Shown in pieces: positions 1-11,399 of a stretch of DNA of 64,000 nucleotides (position 1 is the stretch's first letter; each line of letters begins with the position of its first letter). The position numbers and the translations under genes are program-made. Origin of the DNA: Benincasa hispida (Eukaryota; Streptophyta; Magnoliopsida; Cucurbitales; Cucurbitaceae). The notes under the pieces were generated by a model. That model saw only the letters and a program-made list of their open reading frames with translations. It made no database searches and had not been told where the DNA came from. The DNA lies in NCBI RefSeq assembly GCF_009727055.1, contig NC_052350.1, positions 2,239,395 to 2,303,394 on the forward strand. Direction: 5' to 3'.

Positions 1-235
1 CTAAACGATCGTGTACTTCTAGCTTCATCGCTTAGTAAAGGTACACGATTGTGTTGTAATGGCTAAACGATCGTATAGTAATGCTAAACGATCATTTAAC
101 TCTAGGAGCGCTGGTAAGCGATAGAACGAAGGATTTGTTTTATCGTGTAGACGATCGTGGGGTGCTTTGTACACGATGGATGGTTGAAGAATCAATGCTT
201 TGTCGAGCAGTTCAAGACCCAGTTCGCCTGTTTGA
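1..235 (+). repeat. ACGATCGT word array, leader of copia copy A
   Basis: The sequence is peppered with variants of the word taaACGATCGTgtag. Perfect CGATCG cores lie at 6-11, 68-73 and 152-157, with one-base variants between them and the reverse-complement form (atcgtgtag) interspersed. The same kind of array sits at 60085-60640 in copy C, about 0.3 kb downstream of its primer-binding site. This segment is therefore read as part of the untranslated leader of a retrotransposon whose 5' LTR lies left of the window. No coding potential is visible. Confidence 0.7.
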
Positions 236-2020
236 CCCGGAGACTCCTTGTCTTTGTAATAGATAGCTTTCTCTTTTTGTGTTTTAAGGCAATTTTACCT
301 GGTTCATCAATTTTTATTGCTTATACATGTGATGTATGGTACTTATATGTCAAAGTGTTTGTCATATAGTTAAAAACCCACCTTAGGTTGTGCAATTACT
401 CATGCATCATGTATTATAAATGTTATAATATTGCATGAAGAAATTACTTGAAAGTATGCGCATGCACCATGAAATATAAGAGTTATATTTTGCATGCAAT
501 GAGCATTATCATGCATCATCCTTTTATTATAAATGTTATAGTCTAAGGGTGAATGGAAGCATGTTTTGCTTGTTTCATTGCGCTTTTTATATAAGTGTTA
601 TATAAAAGAAGTAGCAATGAATGGACAATGCATTGAGCATGACACTTAGGCCGTTTATAAATGTTATGAATGCCTTGTATGTGTTAGCTTCGCAATTTGG
701 TGGTTGTTTCCGTTTATAAGTGTTATAAAGGAAATTAGACCTAAAATCAATAATTCAAAGTTGTATGTGGACTTAGGGTGAACTTGAGTTTTTAAAAGGG
801 TTTTAAAATTGGATTGAGATAGACCTAAGCTTAAGTGGTTCTAAAGAGTTTAATAACCTAGATTAATCTAAAATCGGTTTAATAGGATTAAATTGGTTGG
901 AATAAAAGATAAAATTTGTTGTAAACCTATCTATAAGGGACCTTTTGTCTAAGGTGGGTTCTGGCTAGGCTGGGGTTCTTAAGTTGACGGAAACGTAACA
1001 CCCCTACTTGGGAACCTACCTGGAAAGGTGAATTAAATAGATTTTCAACAAGCATGCGACGTTTTGATCAAAGACTTCGTTAAAGAGTTTAATGGATGAT
1101 GATCAAAAGTTGTTCAACTATCCAAAGTAAATATTACTCTTGGAAAAACCTAAAAGTCACTTAGTTAAAATCCTTAGCCGTGTTTTTTCTAAGTAAGCTA
1201 AACCCTAGGTTATAAAATACTCAGTGGGAGGAGAAGGCGTATTAGATATGTCTATGATTCCACTCACGTTTCTCCCTGTATGTTCACACCGTGAGATTCA
1301 TGCTTGGCCTCGAGATGCCCTAGGATGCATCCCCCTTCGGATGGTGTTTGCATGAGTCAATATCAAGATGGACGGAGAGAGTATTTATAGTAAGTGGGTG
1401 AAGGGTGTGTGCCAACACGTCCTATGGTCTCTGTCATTAGTTCACACCGTGAGATCATTCTGTACGCCCTCGTGTCGCCTTCGATGCGGCCCCCTTCAGA
1501 TGGGTTTTGTGTAGTTGGTTATATCAAGGTGCACTCTATAAATGGATAGGGTCGCTTTAGGTTTTGACCCAATCGGATTTTTTCCCTTCAGATTGGCCTT
1601 TTGGGACGGAGCTCTAGGGCTTAAAATGGCGGGTCACACTTACGGGAGATTATTAAGTAAGTTAATGATCTCTTGGCCAAATCAATGATTTCTTGTCGTT
1701 ATAGGAACAAGAGTTGTTCTGGTATTAATGACTAGTTGAGATCTTCTCAATTTAGAGGAGGGATAACTGACCTCCCTTCGGTGGCTTTTGTCCTAAACTT
1801 TTAAAGCGTCATTACGAAACTAGATGTAACACGGGGTTCATGTTAGTTCTGCTAAAACCTTATTGGATGTTGTTTTGTTTTACAATAAGTATTTACTTAA
1901 AACCTAACGTAGGTCAATGTGTTTTTCTTTTCAGCAACTCGTTAGTATTTTTGTTTAAAGCTTTTAAAAATTCCTGATTTATTACAGTGGAAAGAATCGT
2001 GTGAAACGAATTTCGTAGCA
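236..2020 (+). mobile_element. Untranslated leader of long-LTR copia copy A
   Basis: This region aligns by eye, nearly end to end, with 60690-62450 of copy C. Shared blocks include the hairpin train, a 'gggaacctac' block near 1010, two 'cacaccgtgagat' type blocks near 1288 and 1443, and 'cccccttcggatgg' near 1329. No long open frame exists. Because copy C shows LTR, primer-binding site, leader and pol in that order, this is the leader between the primer-binding site and gag. Its length (about 2.6 kb in copy C) is long for a copia element. Role unknown; packaging or translation control is only a guess. Confidence 0.75.
412..730 (+). repeat. Train of six micro-hairpins, copy A leader
   Basis: Six short inverted repeats with 3-nt loops lie at 412-430 (8-bp arms, loop ATG), 472-490 (8 bp, GAG), 528-540 (5 bp, ATG), 585-607 (10 bp, GTG), 654-670 (7 pairs including a wobble, ATG) and 713-729 (7 bp, GTG). 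The arms are variants of TATATAA/TTATATA. Starts are 56-69 bases apart. Copy C (60863-61176) keeps at least four of them at matching places with changed loops, and copy B keeps two (56242-56313). Confidence 0.75.
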
Positions 2021-2070
2021 AACGACCTCCATCCCACTACTCTCCAAAAGAGGAGACAAGACAGTAAATA

Positions 2071-4645
2071 TGATTTATTGGTCTTAGAGACATGTTTGGT
2101 GAAGAATGATGATTCTGCCTAGATCCTAGATTCAAGTGCTACCAATCATGTCAGTTTCTCTTACCAAGGATTTAGTTCCTGGCAGACGTTGCCATAGGGA
2201 GAAATGACTCTTCGACTCGGTAATGGAGAGGTTGTTTCACCTGTTACTGTAGGCAGGCTGAAGTTATTTGTTGACAAGAAACGTTATCTGTTACTGGATA
2301 ATGTTTTTATAGTTCCTCATATTAAGAGGAACTTAATCTCTGTTTCTTGTCTCATTGAACAAGGCTATACCGTCTCCTTTTCTAAGAATATAGTGTTTAT
2401 TTTCAAGAATGGAATGGAGATTGGTTCTGGTTCAATGGAAAATAACTTATATGTATTAAGGTCGTTAGTCATAAAAGCCTTGTTTAACACTAAAATTTTT
2501 AGTACGACAACAACAGCTAAATGACCAAAGGTTTCTCCAAAGGAAAACGCTTATCTTTGGCATCTAAGGTTAGGTCACATCAACCTCAATAGAATTGAGA
2601 AGTTGGTGAAGAGTGGATTTCTAAAGAGTTTAGAAGAAAACTTCTTGCCGGTATGTGAATCATGCCTCGAAGGTAAAACGACCAAACGACTTTTTACTTG
2701 AAAAGGTTACAGAGCCAAGGAAGCCTTGGAGTTTGTACATTCAGACCTCTGTGGTCCGATGAATGTTAGAGCTCGAGGTGGGTATGGATATTTCATTTTT
2801 TTCATAGATGATTGATTATTCAAGGTTTGGGTATCTCTTCCTAATGCAACATAAGTCTGAAGCTCTTGACAAGTTTAAGTAGTATAAGGCTGAAGTTGAA
2901 AACTTGTTAGGTAAGAAGATAAAAACACTACGATCTGATCGTGGTGGAGAGTATATGGACCTCCAATTCCAGAACTATATGATAGAATATGGGATTGCGT
3001 CCCAACTCTCAGCCCCAGGTACGCCTCAGTAGAATGGTGTATCAAAAAGGAAAAATAGGACCTTGTTGGACATGGTTCGGTCTATGATGAGTTATGCTCA
3101 TCTTCTAGACCCGTTTTGGGGTTATGCAGTGTAGACTGCATGTTATATCCTAAACAACGTTCCCTCGAAAAGTGTTTCTAAAACACCTATTGAGTTATGG
3201 AGAGGCCGTAAAGGTAGTTTACGCCACTTCAAGATTTGGGGTTGTCCGGCACATGTGTTAGTGACTAACCCAAAGAAGTTGGAACCGCATTCGAAGGTTT
3301 GCCTCTTTGTGGGCTATCCCAAGGAAACAAGAGGAGGATACTTCTATGATCTAAGTGAGAACAAAGTGTTTATTTCCACTAATGTTATCTTCTTGAAAGA
3401 AGATCACATGAGGGATCATAAGCCACGAAGTAAGCTCGTTTTATGTGAGATCTCAAGTGAGACTGAGACTGTTGAGGGTTCAACAAGAGTTGTTGAGCAG
3501 GCCGACAGATCAACAAGAGTTGTTGAGGTCGGAACGTCTAGTCAACCAGCGAGATTACCTCGACGTAGTGGGAGGGTTATGAACCCACTGGATCGCTACA
3601 TGAGTTTGACTGAAGCCCAAAACTCATTGCAAATGATGGGGTCGAGGATCTGTTGTCTTTTAAGAAAGCAATGGAGGATGTTGACAAAGATGAATGGGTT
3701 AAGGCCATGAATCAGGAAATGGAGTCTATGTACTTTAATAATGTCTGAGAGCTTGTTGATCCACCTGATGGGGTAAGACCTATTGGGTGTAAGTAGATCT
3801 ATAAGCGAAAGAGAGGTGTAGATGGAAAGGTGCAAACCTTTAAGGCTAGGCTCGTGGCAAAGGGTTATACCCAGGTTGAGGGAGCTGACTATGAGGAAAC
3901 TTTCTCACCTGTTGTCATGCTTAAGTCTATCAGGATTCTCCTGTCCATAGCCACATTTTATGATTATGAAATATGGCAACTGAACATCAAGACTGCCTTT
4001 CTGAATGGTAATCTTGAGGAGACCATCTATATAACTCAACTAGAGGGGTTCGTAGTTCCAGATCAAGAGCAAAGAGTTTGCAAGCTTAATAGGTCCATTT
4101 ATGGGCTGAAACAAGCATCTCGATCTTGGAACATTAGATTTGACACTACTGTCAATTCATTTGGCTTTGACCAGAACGTTGATGAGCCTTGTGTTTACAA
4201 GAAGATCATCAACAGCTCAGCAGCTTTCCTGGTACTGTATGTGGATGATATCCTACTAATTGGGAATAATATAGGATATCTGACTGACATTAAGAGTTGG
4301 CTAGCTGCCCAGTTCCAAATAAAAGATTTGGGTGAGGCACAGTATGTTCTAGGGATCCAGATCATTCGAGATCGCAAGAACAAATGGTTGGCCCTGTCTC
4401 AAACATCGTACATTGATCAAATGTTGATCAGGTATAGGATGCAGGATTTCAATAGGGGTTTGTTACCTTTCATGCATGAAATCGTTCTGTCTAAAGATCA
4501 ATGTCCTAAGACACCTCAAGAGGTTGAGCAGATGAGACGGATTCCCCATGCTTCTGCTGTAGAAAGCTTGATGTATGCTATGTTGTGTACCAGACCCGAT
4601 ATTTGCTATGCAGTAGGGATTGTTAGTCGGTATCACCATGTATAA
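2071..4645 (+). pseudogene. Ty1/copia pol remnant, copy A (protease, integrase, RT)
   Basis: Broken pol reading in several frames. In order: a protease active site reading D-S-S-A-T where family members read DSGAT (near 2130); a pre-integrase zinc region with LRLGHIN and CESCLEGK (2560-2690); an integrase core with frameshifts and stops (2730-3180); the linker (3255-3640); and an open RT frame (3830-4645). The RT keeps FKARLVAKGYTQ, YGLKQASR and YVDD. The motif A Asp is Asn (LNIKTAFLNG near 3983), so it would be dead. Nearly all of gag, including the zinc knuckle, is missing between about 2020 and 2060. The RNase H domain and 3' LTR are absent, because the element stops at 4645. Confidence 0.9.
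3479..3528 (+). repeat. Repeated 17-bp palindrome in the pol linker
   Basis: Two direct copies of tcaacaagagttgttga, each itself an inverted repeat with 7-bp arms and a GAG loop, encode STRVVE twice in the integrase-RT linker of copy A. Confidence 0.7.
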
Positions 4646-4715
4646 AGATCAATCACATATAAATAGTCATGTACACAATATTATTATGCAGTAGGGATTG
4701 TTAGTCGATATCACC
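4607..4715 (+). repeat. 31-bp direct duplication at the broken 3' end of copy A
   Basis: The last 31 bases of the recognisable RT frame (4607-4637, starting tatgcagtaggg) recur with one mismatch at 4685-4715. Between them is unrelated AT-rich sequence. This marks the breakpoint where RNase H and the 3' LTR were lost. Confidence 0.75.
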
Positions 4716-5220
4716 TTAAAATTTTTTCTTAACGTGTGGGTGTGTGAGGGGGTTTAAACATAATCAATGCTATTTTCTTTCATTTTTTTTAGAATAGGTG
4801 ATATTATTATACAACAACAAGGAAGATCCCACAGTCGGGGATCAAGGCATCAAAGCAACAAGCAAAGACAGGGCACTAAAACCAAAACAAAGCCAACAAG
4901 ATAAGACTAGAACAAAACCAACACATAGACACAAACTCGCAAACCACCAGGAAGAAAGGCAGAGAAAAGAACCCAAAACCCCACAAATTAGAAGCTACAA
5001 CAAAACAGAGAACAACGTGAAGTTCAAAAGGAAAAAACATCCGTACACACACTAGATAAGACCAAGAAGGTCAACCCGCCAGAAAGTAGCACGAGCACGA
5101 CCAAAAGGTGAACCAGAGAAAACACCGACCTCGGTTGACCTCCATGCAGCTGTCGATTATGCTACTGTCAGATGTAGTATATGGACGCACACCAGAAAAC
5201 ACGAAACAACTTACTACGCA

Positions 5221-5404
5221 CCCCTTTACCCGACCCCACTCGGCACAACCAACTTAACTCTACATCCCAACCAGCCACCCAATGCGTCGAACCCAACTGA
5301 CATCTAGATGTGTATAAGAGACAGCCCCTTTACCCGACCCCACTCGGCACAACCAACTGAACTCTACATCCCAACCAGCCACCCAATGCGTCGAACCCAA
5401 CTGA
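5221..5404. other. Assembly artefact: Tn5 mosaic end between two 80-bp copies
   Basis: Positions 5306-5324 read AGATGTGTATAAGAGACAG, the 19-bp Tn5 transposase mosaic end used in Nextera libraries. It is preceded by acatct, the tail of the reverse-complement mosaic end. The 80 bases to the left (5221-5300) and to the right (5325-5404) are the same sequence with one mismatch. This is library-derived sequence built into the assembly, not biology. Confidence 0.95.
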
Positions 5405-5500
5405 AGGAACACACTAGACCACACTTCTCTCCCAAACCCACACTCAAAAAATAAATGATCCCACGACTCCACACCTCCCCCACACAGAAGGCACCCCCTC
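5240..5500 (-). pseudogene. LINE ORF2 C-terminal zinc-finger (zf-RVT) remnant
   Basis: The minus-strand frame reads ESWDHLFFECGFGREVWSSV, typical of the zf-RVT region that follows the RT in plant LINE ORF2 (E-x-x-x-H-L-F-F-x-C). The frame then runs through the inserted adapter, so the residues after GAV are artificial. The upstream stretch (5500-6070) contains further broken ORF2 frames, for example one reading SCFVWWDPWLLGG. Confidence 0.7.
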
Positions 5501-6502
5501 TGACAACATACCCCAACTCCTCAACCAATCCCGCGTATCCAACATGTCCCTCATTGCTAACCACGTACAGAAGGAATGACGTGGAATACCACCCCCCGCC
5601 CACAAAATACCAGCCCAAGACACCCTAGGACGACGAGGATGTATACTCTCCCAAGCACTAGCGATAGAAAACTGACCACTAGCATCCAACACCCAAACCC
5701 AATAATTATCTCCCCTCACTCTAGGCCCCACTGCCTGGATAAAACCTTAGATCTCAAGTAGCTCCTAAGATACTGTAGGCCACCTCCGACCATCTCACCA
5801 TCTAAGAACTCCGACAACCACGCTTCCAAACTACTTCTTGCATCATGAACCACCGTAGACCCGTATGAATCCAAAATTGCGCCTCCCAGCAGCCAAGGAT
5901 CCCACCAAACAAAACAAGACTGTCCATCGCCAATCATCAAACGAACCAGATGCTTGAATCTATCTCTACTTCGCAAGATAGCCCTCAAGCACCAAAACCT
6001 CCCAACCTCATTCCGAACAGTCCACAACGACCGCCCACGCAAAATATATGCCTCCACCCATGCCACCCAAAGTGACCCCGATTTAATTAAGAGAAGTCAG
6101 AGCAGCTTCATAATAGCAGCCTAGTTCCAAGAGGCCACATGCTTCACACCCAACCCTCCCTCTCCCAATGGCAAGCACCCTCATCTCACGCCACCCATGC
6201 ACCACCCCGACTCACCACACTACGATTCAATAAATAACTACGTAAGAGACAATCAACCTCATGAGTTACATACGCAGGCAACACGAATATGCTACACCAA
6301 AAAACCTGAAAGGACTATAAAACAGACCTAACAAGCTGCAACCTCCCAGCAAAGGAGAGGGACCTTGCTGCCCAACTTCTAATACGAGCTGTAATCCTCT
6401 GTATCAAAGGCGCACAATCCACAGCCCTCAACCGACCTGCCAAAAAAGGTAAACCCAGATACCTAACAGGACACGAACCAAGAGAGACACCCATATACGC
6501 AA

Positions 6503-7188
6503 CTAGTTCCTCCGCCTCCCAAACTCCACGCTCTCAATAAACATGGAACTCTTCCCAACATTTGCAACTAACCCAAATAGCTTTGTAAACTCTGTCAATA
6601 CCTGCCTCACAAACTCCAAAGAATCTTTCTCAGCTGCACAGAAAATCATCAAATCGTCTATAAAAACCAAATGAGTTAGGCCCAAGTGCTCACACCGATC
6701 ATGGAACCTAAACCACACAGAAGGTTTATTCAACAACCTAGACAAGACCTCCACCACCATCAAAAACAAAAAAGGAGACAACGGATCCCTTTGCCTCAAC
6801 CCCTTCTTACCAGGAAAAAACCCTTCAAAGGAACCATTAATCATCACAGAGAACTTAGGCGAAGTAACACAAGCTCTCACCCAACTAACAAACTGAAGGG
6901 GCATACCTATAGCCAACAACACACCAAACAGAAAATCCCAATTCATCGAATCGTAAGCCTTCTGAAGGTCTACTTTAACACACAACGCGGCTTCCCTCTG
7001 CCCTTTTTATAGCTCCTCATGAGCTCCTGACACAATAAAATGTTATCGAAAATCAACCTGCCCGGAACAAATGTAAACTGATTACCACTGATGAAATCAG
7101 GCATCCACAACTGTAATCTCTCAGCTAAGATCCTCAAGATACACTTATACACAATATTGTAACATGAAATAGGACAAAACTCCTCCAT
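6503..7188 (-). pseudogene. LINE reverse transcriptase domain
   Basis: Two overlapping minus-strand frames, shifted near 6970-6985, carry the non-LTR RT motifs in order: RPISCYN-like FCPISCYN, FVPGRLIFDNILL, KVDLQKAYDSMNWDF (motif A Asp present), GLRQRDPLSPFLF, and FIDDLMIF in place of the usual YADD-type box. The enzyme would copy LINE RNA at the nicked target. The frameshift and nearby stops make it inactive. A further piece upstream (7239-7445) matches the RT N-terminal extension. Confidence 0.9.
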
Positions 7189-7498
7189 ACGTTCAGCTCC
7201 GCCGCCTCTTGGGGATGAAGAGTAATCAAGCAGTAGAATTAAACTCTACGCAGGCAGGTAACATGTTTCAACAAAAATTCAGCACTCACGGGCGTCATAG
7301 AAATCATCTCCAACGCACATTCCAAGCAGCTCTGTAAAAATTCACCGAAAAACCCATCAGGCCAAGAAGCCTTCGCCAACTTCAATCGAGATAAAGCCTC
7401 TGAATCCTCCTCCAGACTCACTGGTCGATCAAGTGGCCTCCACACCTCCTCGGCTAACTGAACTGTACAATGTCCCTAATTCGGGCAGTTAAGATCGC

Positions 7499-7729
7499 CT
7501 ATACCACATGTTGAGCCCCTAAGCAACCCCGAAAGAATTCTACCGCCACCCCTGCCACCCTGTCATACACCGTCTGGCGAGTCCCCCCAGCATCCACCAC
7601 CGTAAATAAACCACTACAGCTACGATGAGAACGAACACAACGATGAAAAAAAGCTGTGTTCATATCACCTAACTCCAGCCACCTGACCCTGGCCTTCTGC
7701 TGGAGTGACGCCTCCTCTAATCTCGCCAC
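7499..7729 (-). pseudogene. LINE ORF2 linker between endonuclease and RT
   Basis: The minus-strand frame includes QKARVRWLELGDMNTAFFHR, the conserved W-x-x-x-G-D-x-N-T-x-F-F-H block found between endonuclease and RT in plant L1 elements. It is continuous for 76 residues and then shifts frame. Confidence 0.8.
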
Positions 7730-7842
7730 TAACTAGAACATCTCAGTGGCCCGAGCCGCCTCCGCACACACCGACTCTGAATAAGGATTCCTTTCTACTG
7801 CAGCCTGAGTAGCCTCTATAACCTGATAGTATCAAGAAAACC

Positions 7843-8583
7843 CTATGCTTCCGCCCAATGAGAAAAATAACGGAACGTAGGAGGCAGTCTATTCCTCGTC
7901 TCCCCTATAGAAACCAGAAGAGGGCTATGATCAGAAATCCCCCACTGACCAACCCTAACCTCCGAATATAGAAAAGCTACCTTCCACGCCTCATTGGACA
8001 AGCATCGATCCAAGCGTCGCAAGATACCATTCCTCTGAAGTTTACTAGTCCAGGTAAACCAGTTACCTGTCACACCCAACTCAACCAGATCTGCCTCCAA
8101 TAACACCTCATCAAACTCCTCCATCTCCCTCAAGCTAGGGCAACCACCAAAATCCTCCGAACTACTACGAATAACATTAAAATCCCCCAAAACAACTCCA
8201 GGAAGTTGCCACGAAGCACACACATCAATCAATTGAGACCACAAGTTCCTCCTCTCACTCACGTGATTAGAGGCATACACAGCACCAATATATACCCTAG
8301 CACTGGATACAACATCCATTAAGGTTCTAGAAATGAATTGATCCCCACTGAAATCAATGAAAAAAATCATAGACACTCTTCCACCATATCACCCAAATCC
8401 TCCCAACTCCCTGCACACTATAGCTACACACATAACTCCAGGCATCACTAAACCTACCCATCACCATACCAAAATTCTCACGACGAACCCTCGTCTCAAG
8501 CAAACAATAGAAAGTAACAGAGGAAGAAGCCAGAAAGTCTGCCACCACCCTACACTTGATAGGGTCATTCAACCCCCTAACAG
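7843..8583 (-). pseudogene. LINE endonuclease (exo-endo-phos) domain
   Basis: The minus-strand frames show the apurinic-type endonuclease signatures in order: LLETRVRREN, then VVLGDFNVI, then NWFTWTS, then RRLDRCLSN, then the catalytic SDHSPLL box. The domain would nick target DNA to prime reverse transcription. The N-terminal part lies in a second frame (8354-8583), and the start is lost in the N gap at 8584-8605. Confidence 0.88.
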
Positions 8584-8605
8584 NNNNNNNNNNNNNNNNN
8601 NNNNN
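8584..8605. other. Assembly gap (22 N)
   Basis: A run of 22 unknown bases inside the LINE endonuclease. The sequence on its right restarts about 440 bases back within the element (see the next entry), so the gap joins overlapping or paralogous contigs. Confidence 0.99.
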
Positions 8606-9019
8606 TACGAATAGCATTAAAATCCCCCAAAACAACTCCAAGAAGCTGCCACGAGGCACACACATCAATCAACTGAGAGCACAAGTTCCTCCTCTCGCTG
8701 ACGTGATTAGAGGCATACACCGCACCAATATGTACCCTAGCACTAGTACAATATCCACTAAAATTCCAGAAATGAATTGATCCCCACTGACATCAATGGA
8801 AAATCATAGACACTCTTCCACCACATCACCCAAATCCTCCCAACTCCCTACACACTATAGCTACACATACAACTCCAGGCATCACCAAACCTACCCATCA
8901 CCATACCAAAATTTTCACGACAAACCCTCGTCTCAAGCAAACAATAGAAAGTAACAGAGGAGGAAGCTAGAAAGTCTGCCACCACCCTACACTTGACAGG
9001 GTCATTCAATCCCCCTAAC
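8606..9019 (-). pseudogene. Second, diverged copy of the endonuclease segment
   Basis: This stretch repeats 8167-8583 in the same order with roughly one change per ten bases and small indels, for example tacgaatagcattaa against tacgaataacattaa. Beyond 9019 the sequence continues as expected for the start of ORF2 and the end of ORF1. It is either a true tandem duplication or, more likely, two LINE copies or haplotypes joined across the gap. Confidence 0.85.
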
Positions 9020-9343
9020 ATTCCAGGAACACCAAATCATGAATCTTGCAAGAGATCACACCTACCACTTTCCACTGGGCCTTTGCCCAAACTCCCAAAC
9101 ATCCCATCCATAACAAACAACGGATCAGGATCTGCCCGTACTAGAGCCAATGCCAACGAGTCTCACCCCCTTATCATACAAAACATCAAACTGATTACGA
9201 TCATCCACATGCTTTACAAACTCTGTAATTCCAGGAGACCCATAAACTACTCTACTCTTCAAGGGTGCCGTACCTCGTGACCCACTCCCACCCCTATGCC
9301 CTACACTTTCTCTATCACGCCTACGTCGACTAACCATAGTAAA

Positions 9344-10891
9344 TTATTCAACCCTCTCCATGCCTTTAATCTCATCCACTAGGCTATCTTCCCTCACACC
9401 CATACCCAAGTCCTGCCCCTTCCTCACACTCTCAATTCCCCCATTATCCTCTAAACACCCCTCATTGAATGCCACAATACATAACTCCCGACCCTTCTCT
9501 ACACCCTGTTGCTCACACACTGCCCCAGTATGCCCAAAAAAACCACAACAAGAACACCTACGAGGTTTCCACTTATACACTATTGGAATAATAAACTCCT
9601 GACCCCGCATTCTAACAGTGACTGAAGGGGACATTAACGAATCACCATCCACCTAAACACAAATCCTCGCATACGATAACCGTCACCGCTCTCTTGTTGC
9701 AACATCAAAAGAGACAGGTTTACTCACGACACTAGCTAACACTACTAAACCCCTATCCGTCCACAACTCAAGTGGATCACGCTCCAGTTTAATCCAAATA
9801 GGAATAGAATCAAACACAAATGTTTCAGGATCAATACCTGGAGACCACTATCGTAATAAGATGGGCTTGCCACCCAAGTGCCACGGACCATTCTCCAGCA
9901 CCCAATCCAATGACTCTACCTTCTGAAAATTAAAGATAATCATATCGTTATCCAACAAGGTAATAGTTGGCATCTCTACACGTCCCCAAATTCTCTAAAT
10001 AAGATGAAAAATAATAGAATATGAGAGTTTGGCATCCACAAACTGACCGACTAGAGATTTCTCCCATACATAGACACCCTCACCAATAATCTTCTCACAA
10101 GGTTCAACAATAACTTTATCATTTTCAACCAATGGGGGAATGAACTCCAAATTACCCCTCAACTTAGACCAAAAACGGCTGCCCACGACTTCCCCCTTTC
10201 ACGCTGGATCCAGAACACCAGAACCACACCCCTCCTCAATCGAACCACCTTTGGACCAAACCCCCTAGCTACACTGGTTTTAGGAATTGACTCCTCCTAC
10301 TCACGAAGAACCTGAATGTCCACCGATCTACCCTCACTTTCACAAAGCCCAACCCGCGACTCCTCACTGTCTGACTTCTGCACCCCCCCTTAAGCCTCTC
10401 AACTCTGACCCCGCACCACGCGGCCCACCCACCAAAGCTCCCACGCCTATCGACCCCTTCCCCAACACCCCCTGCACCATTCCACTACCTTCACTCAGCC
10501 TCAGCCCACTCCTAACAGGCCCGCTTATTCCAGCTCCTTCAAGGCCCACCTCAACACCCCTCACAACCCGGTTTTCATTCGGGCCCCCAACACCCTCCAG
10601 GCTCCCAGACACCCCCTTCACTTCCTACCCATCAACTAACCCAATACCCAGCCCACCCAATTCAACCCTCACAACCCGAATTTGCATCTTCAACCCAACG
10701 CTCCCCATACCAGACCCTTCACCTTCCTCAGAGTGACTGTCAGACAACCCAAAATCCTCCACCTCCAAAGAATGAGCACCCAATCCCAAATCGTTCTCCA
10801 GTCTAAGAAGACGAAAGGGTTGACGAGCAACTCTCCCTCTATTCTTCTCCTTCAGACTTAGAGGCGATCGCTTACGCACCATCATCACCAA
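9344..10891 (-). pseudogene. LINE ORF1 (DUF4283 plus CCHC zinc knuckle)
   Basis: Minus-strand frames give, in order: a basic N-terminus (RKRSPLSLKEKNRGRVAR) from about 10891; a Gly/Pro-rich low-complexity stretch (10620-10360); a DUF4283-like block including ENGPWHLGGKPILL (about 10190-9690); and a zinc knuckle C-S-C-C-G-F-F-G-H-T-G-A-V-C (C-x2-C-x4-H-x4-C spacing) near 9560. ORF1 proteins of this type bind the element's RNA. Several frameshifts break the frame. Confidence 0.8.
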
Positions 10892-10999
10892 CTTTCACCG
10901 TATTAAACCCACACCTCAATAAGATCATCACCGTCTGCGAACCAACAGAACCTAGCCTCACCAGTCGATCGCGAGCACCTCCACCAGTTAATAAGCCGC

Positions 11000-11390
11000 G
11001 AACGAAACCCGTACAGACGTGAAACCAGGAACCACCCGTATAGACGCAGCTTCGAACGCAGAAAAACAATCCACGGCCGTCCATCAGTCCCCCAGTCCAC
11101 CAGACACAAACGAAACCCGTATAGACGCGAAACCAGTCCACCAGTCCACGGCCGTCGAACACAGCTCCACCCAAACAGACGTGAAACCAGGAACCTCATA
11201 GACGCGAAAACTAGGAATCCACCCATACAGACTCAGTCGACGACGGCGACACGTAGAAACCAAACGTAGCCCACCCGAACATCCACCAGGAATCCAGTAC
11301 GCGAAACGATGAAACCAGGATGCGAAACCAAGAACGTTGAAACCAGGAATCCATGATGGCGTAGAGAACCCTAGGCGGTGGCTCATCCTC
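11000..11390 (-). repeat. GC-rich degenerate repeats at the LINE 5' end
   Basis: Short units such as gaaaccagga, tagacgcgaaacc and ccacggccgtc recur many times in irregular order up to about 11390, where the sequence changes abruptly to AT-rich DNA. Repeated GC-rich 5' ends are common in L1-type LINEs and often hold an internal promoter. That function is inferred here. Confidence 0.6.
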
Positions 11391-11399
11391 CTCATTCTT

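Noticed and set aside
1..235. CRISPR-like array of short repeats
   Set aside because: Repeats are 8-12 bases, imperfect, on both strands and irregularly spaced, in plant nuclear DNA; no cas genes.
10287..10736. 149-codon proline-rich open frame on the plus strand
   Set aside because: It is antisense to the LINE ORF1 low-complexity region and owes its openness to GC-rich composition.
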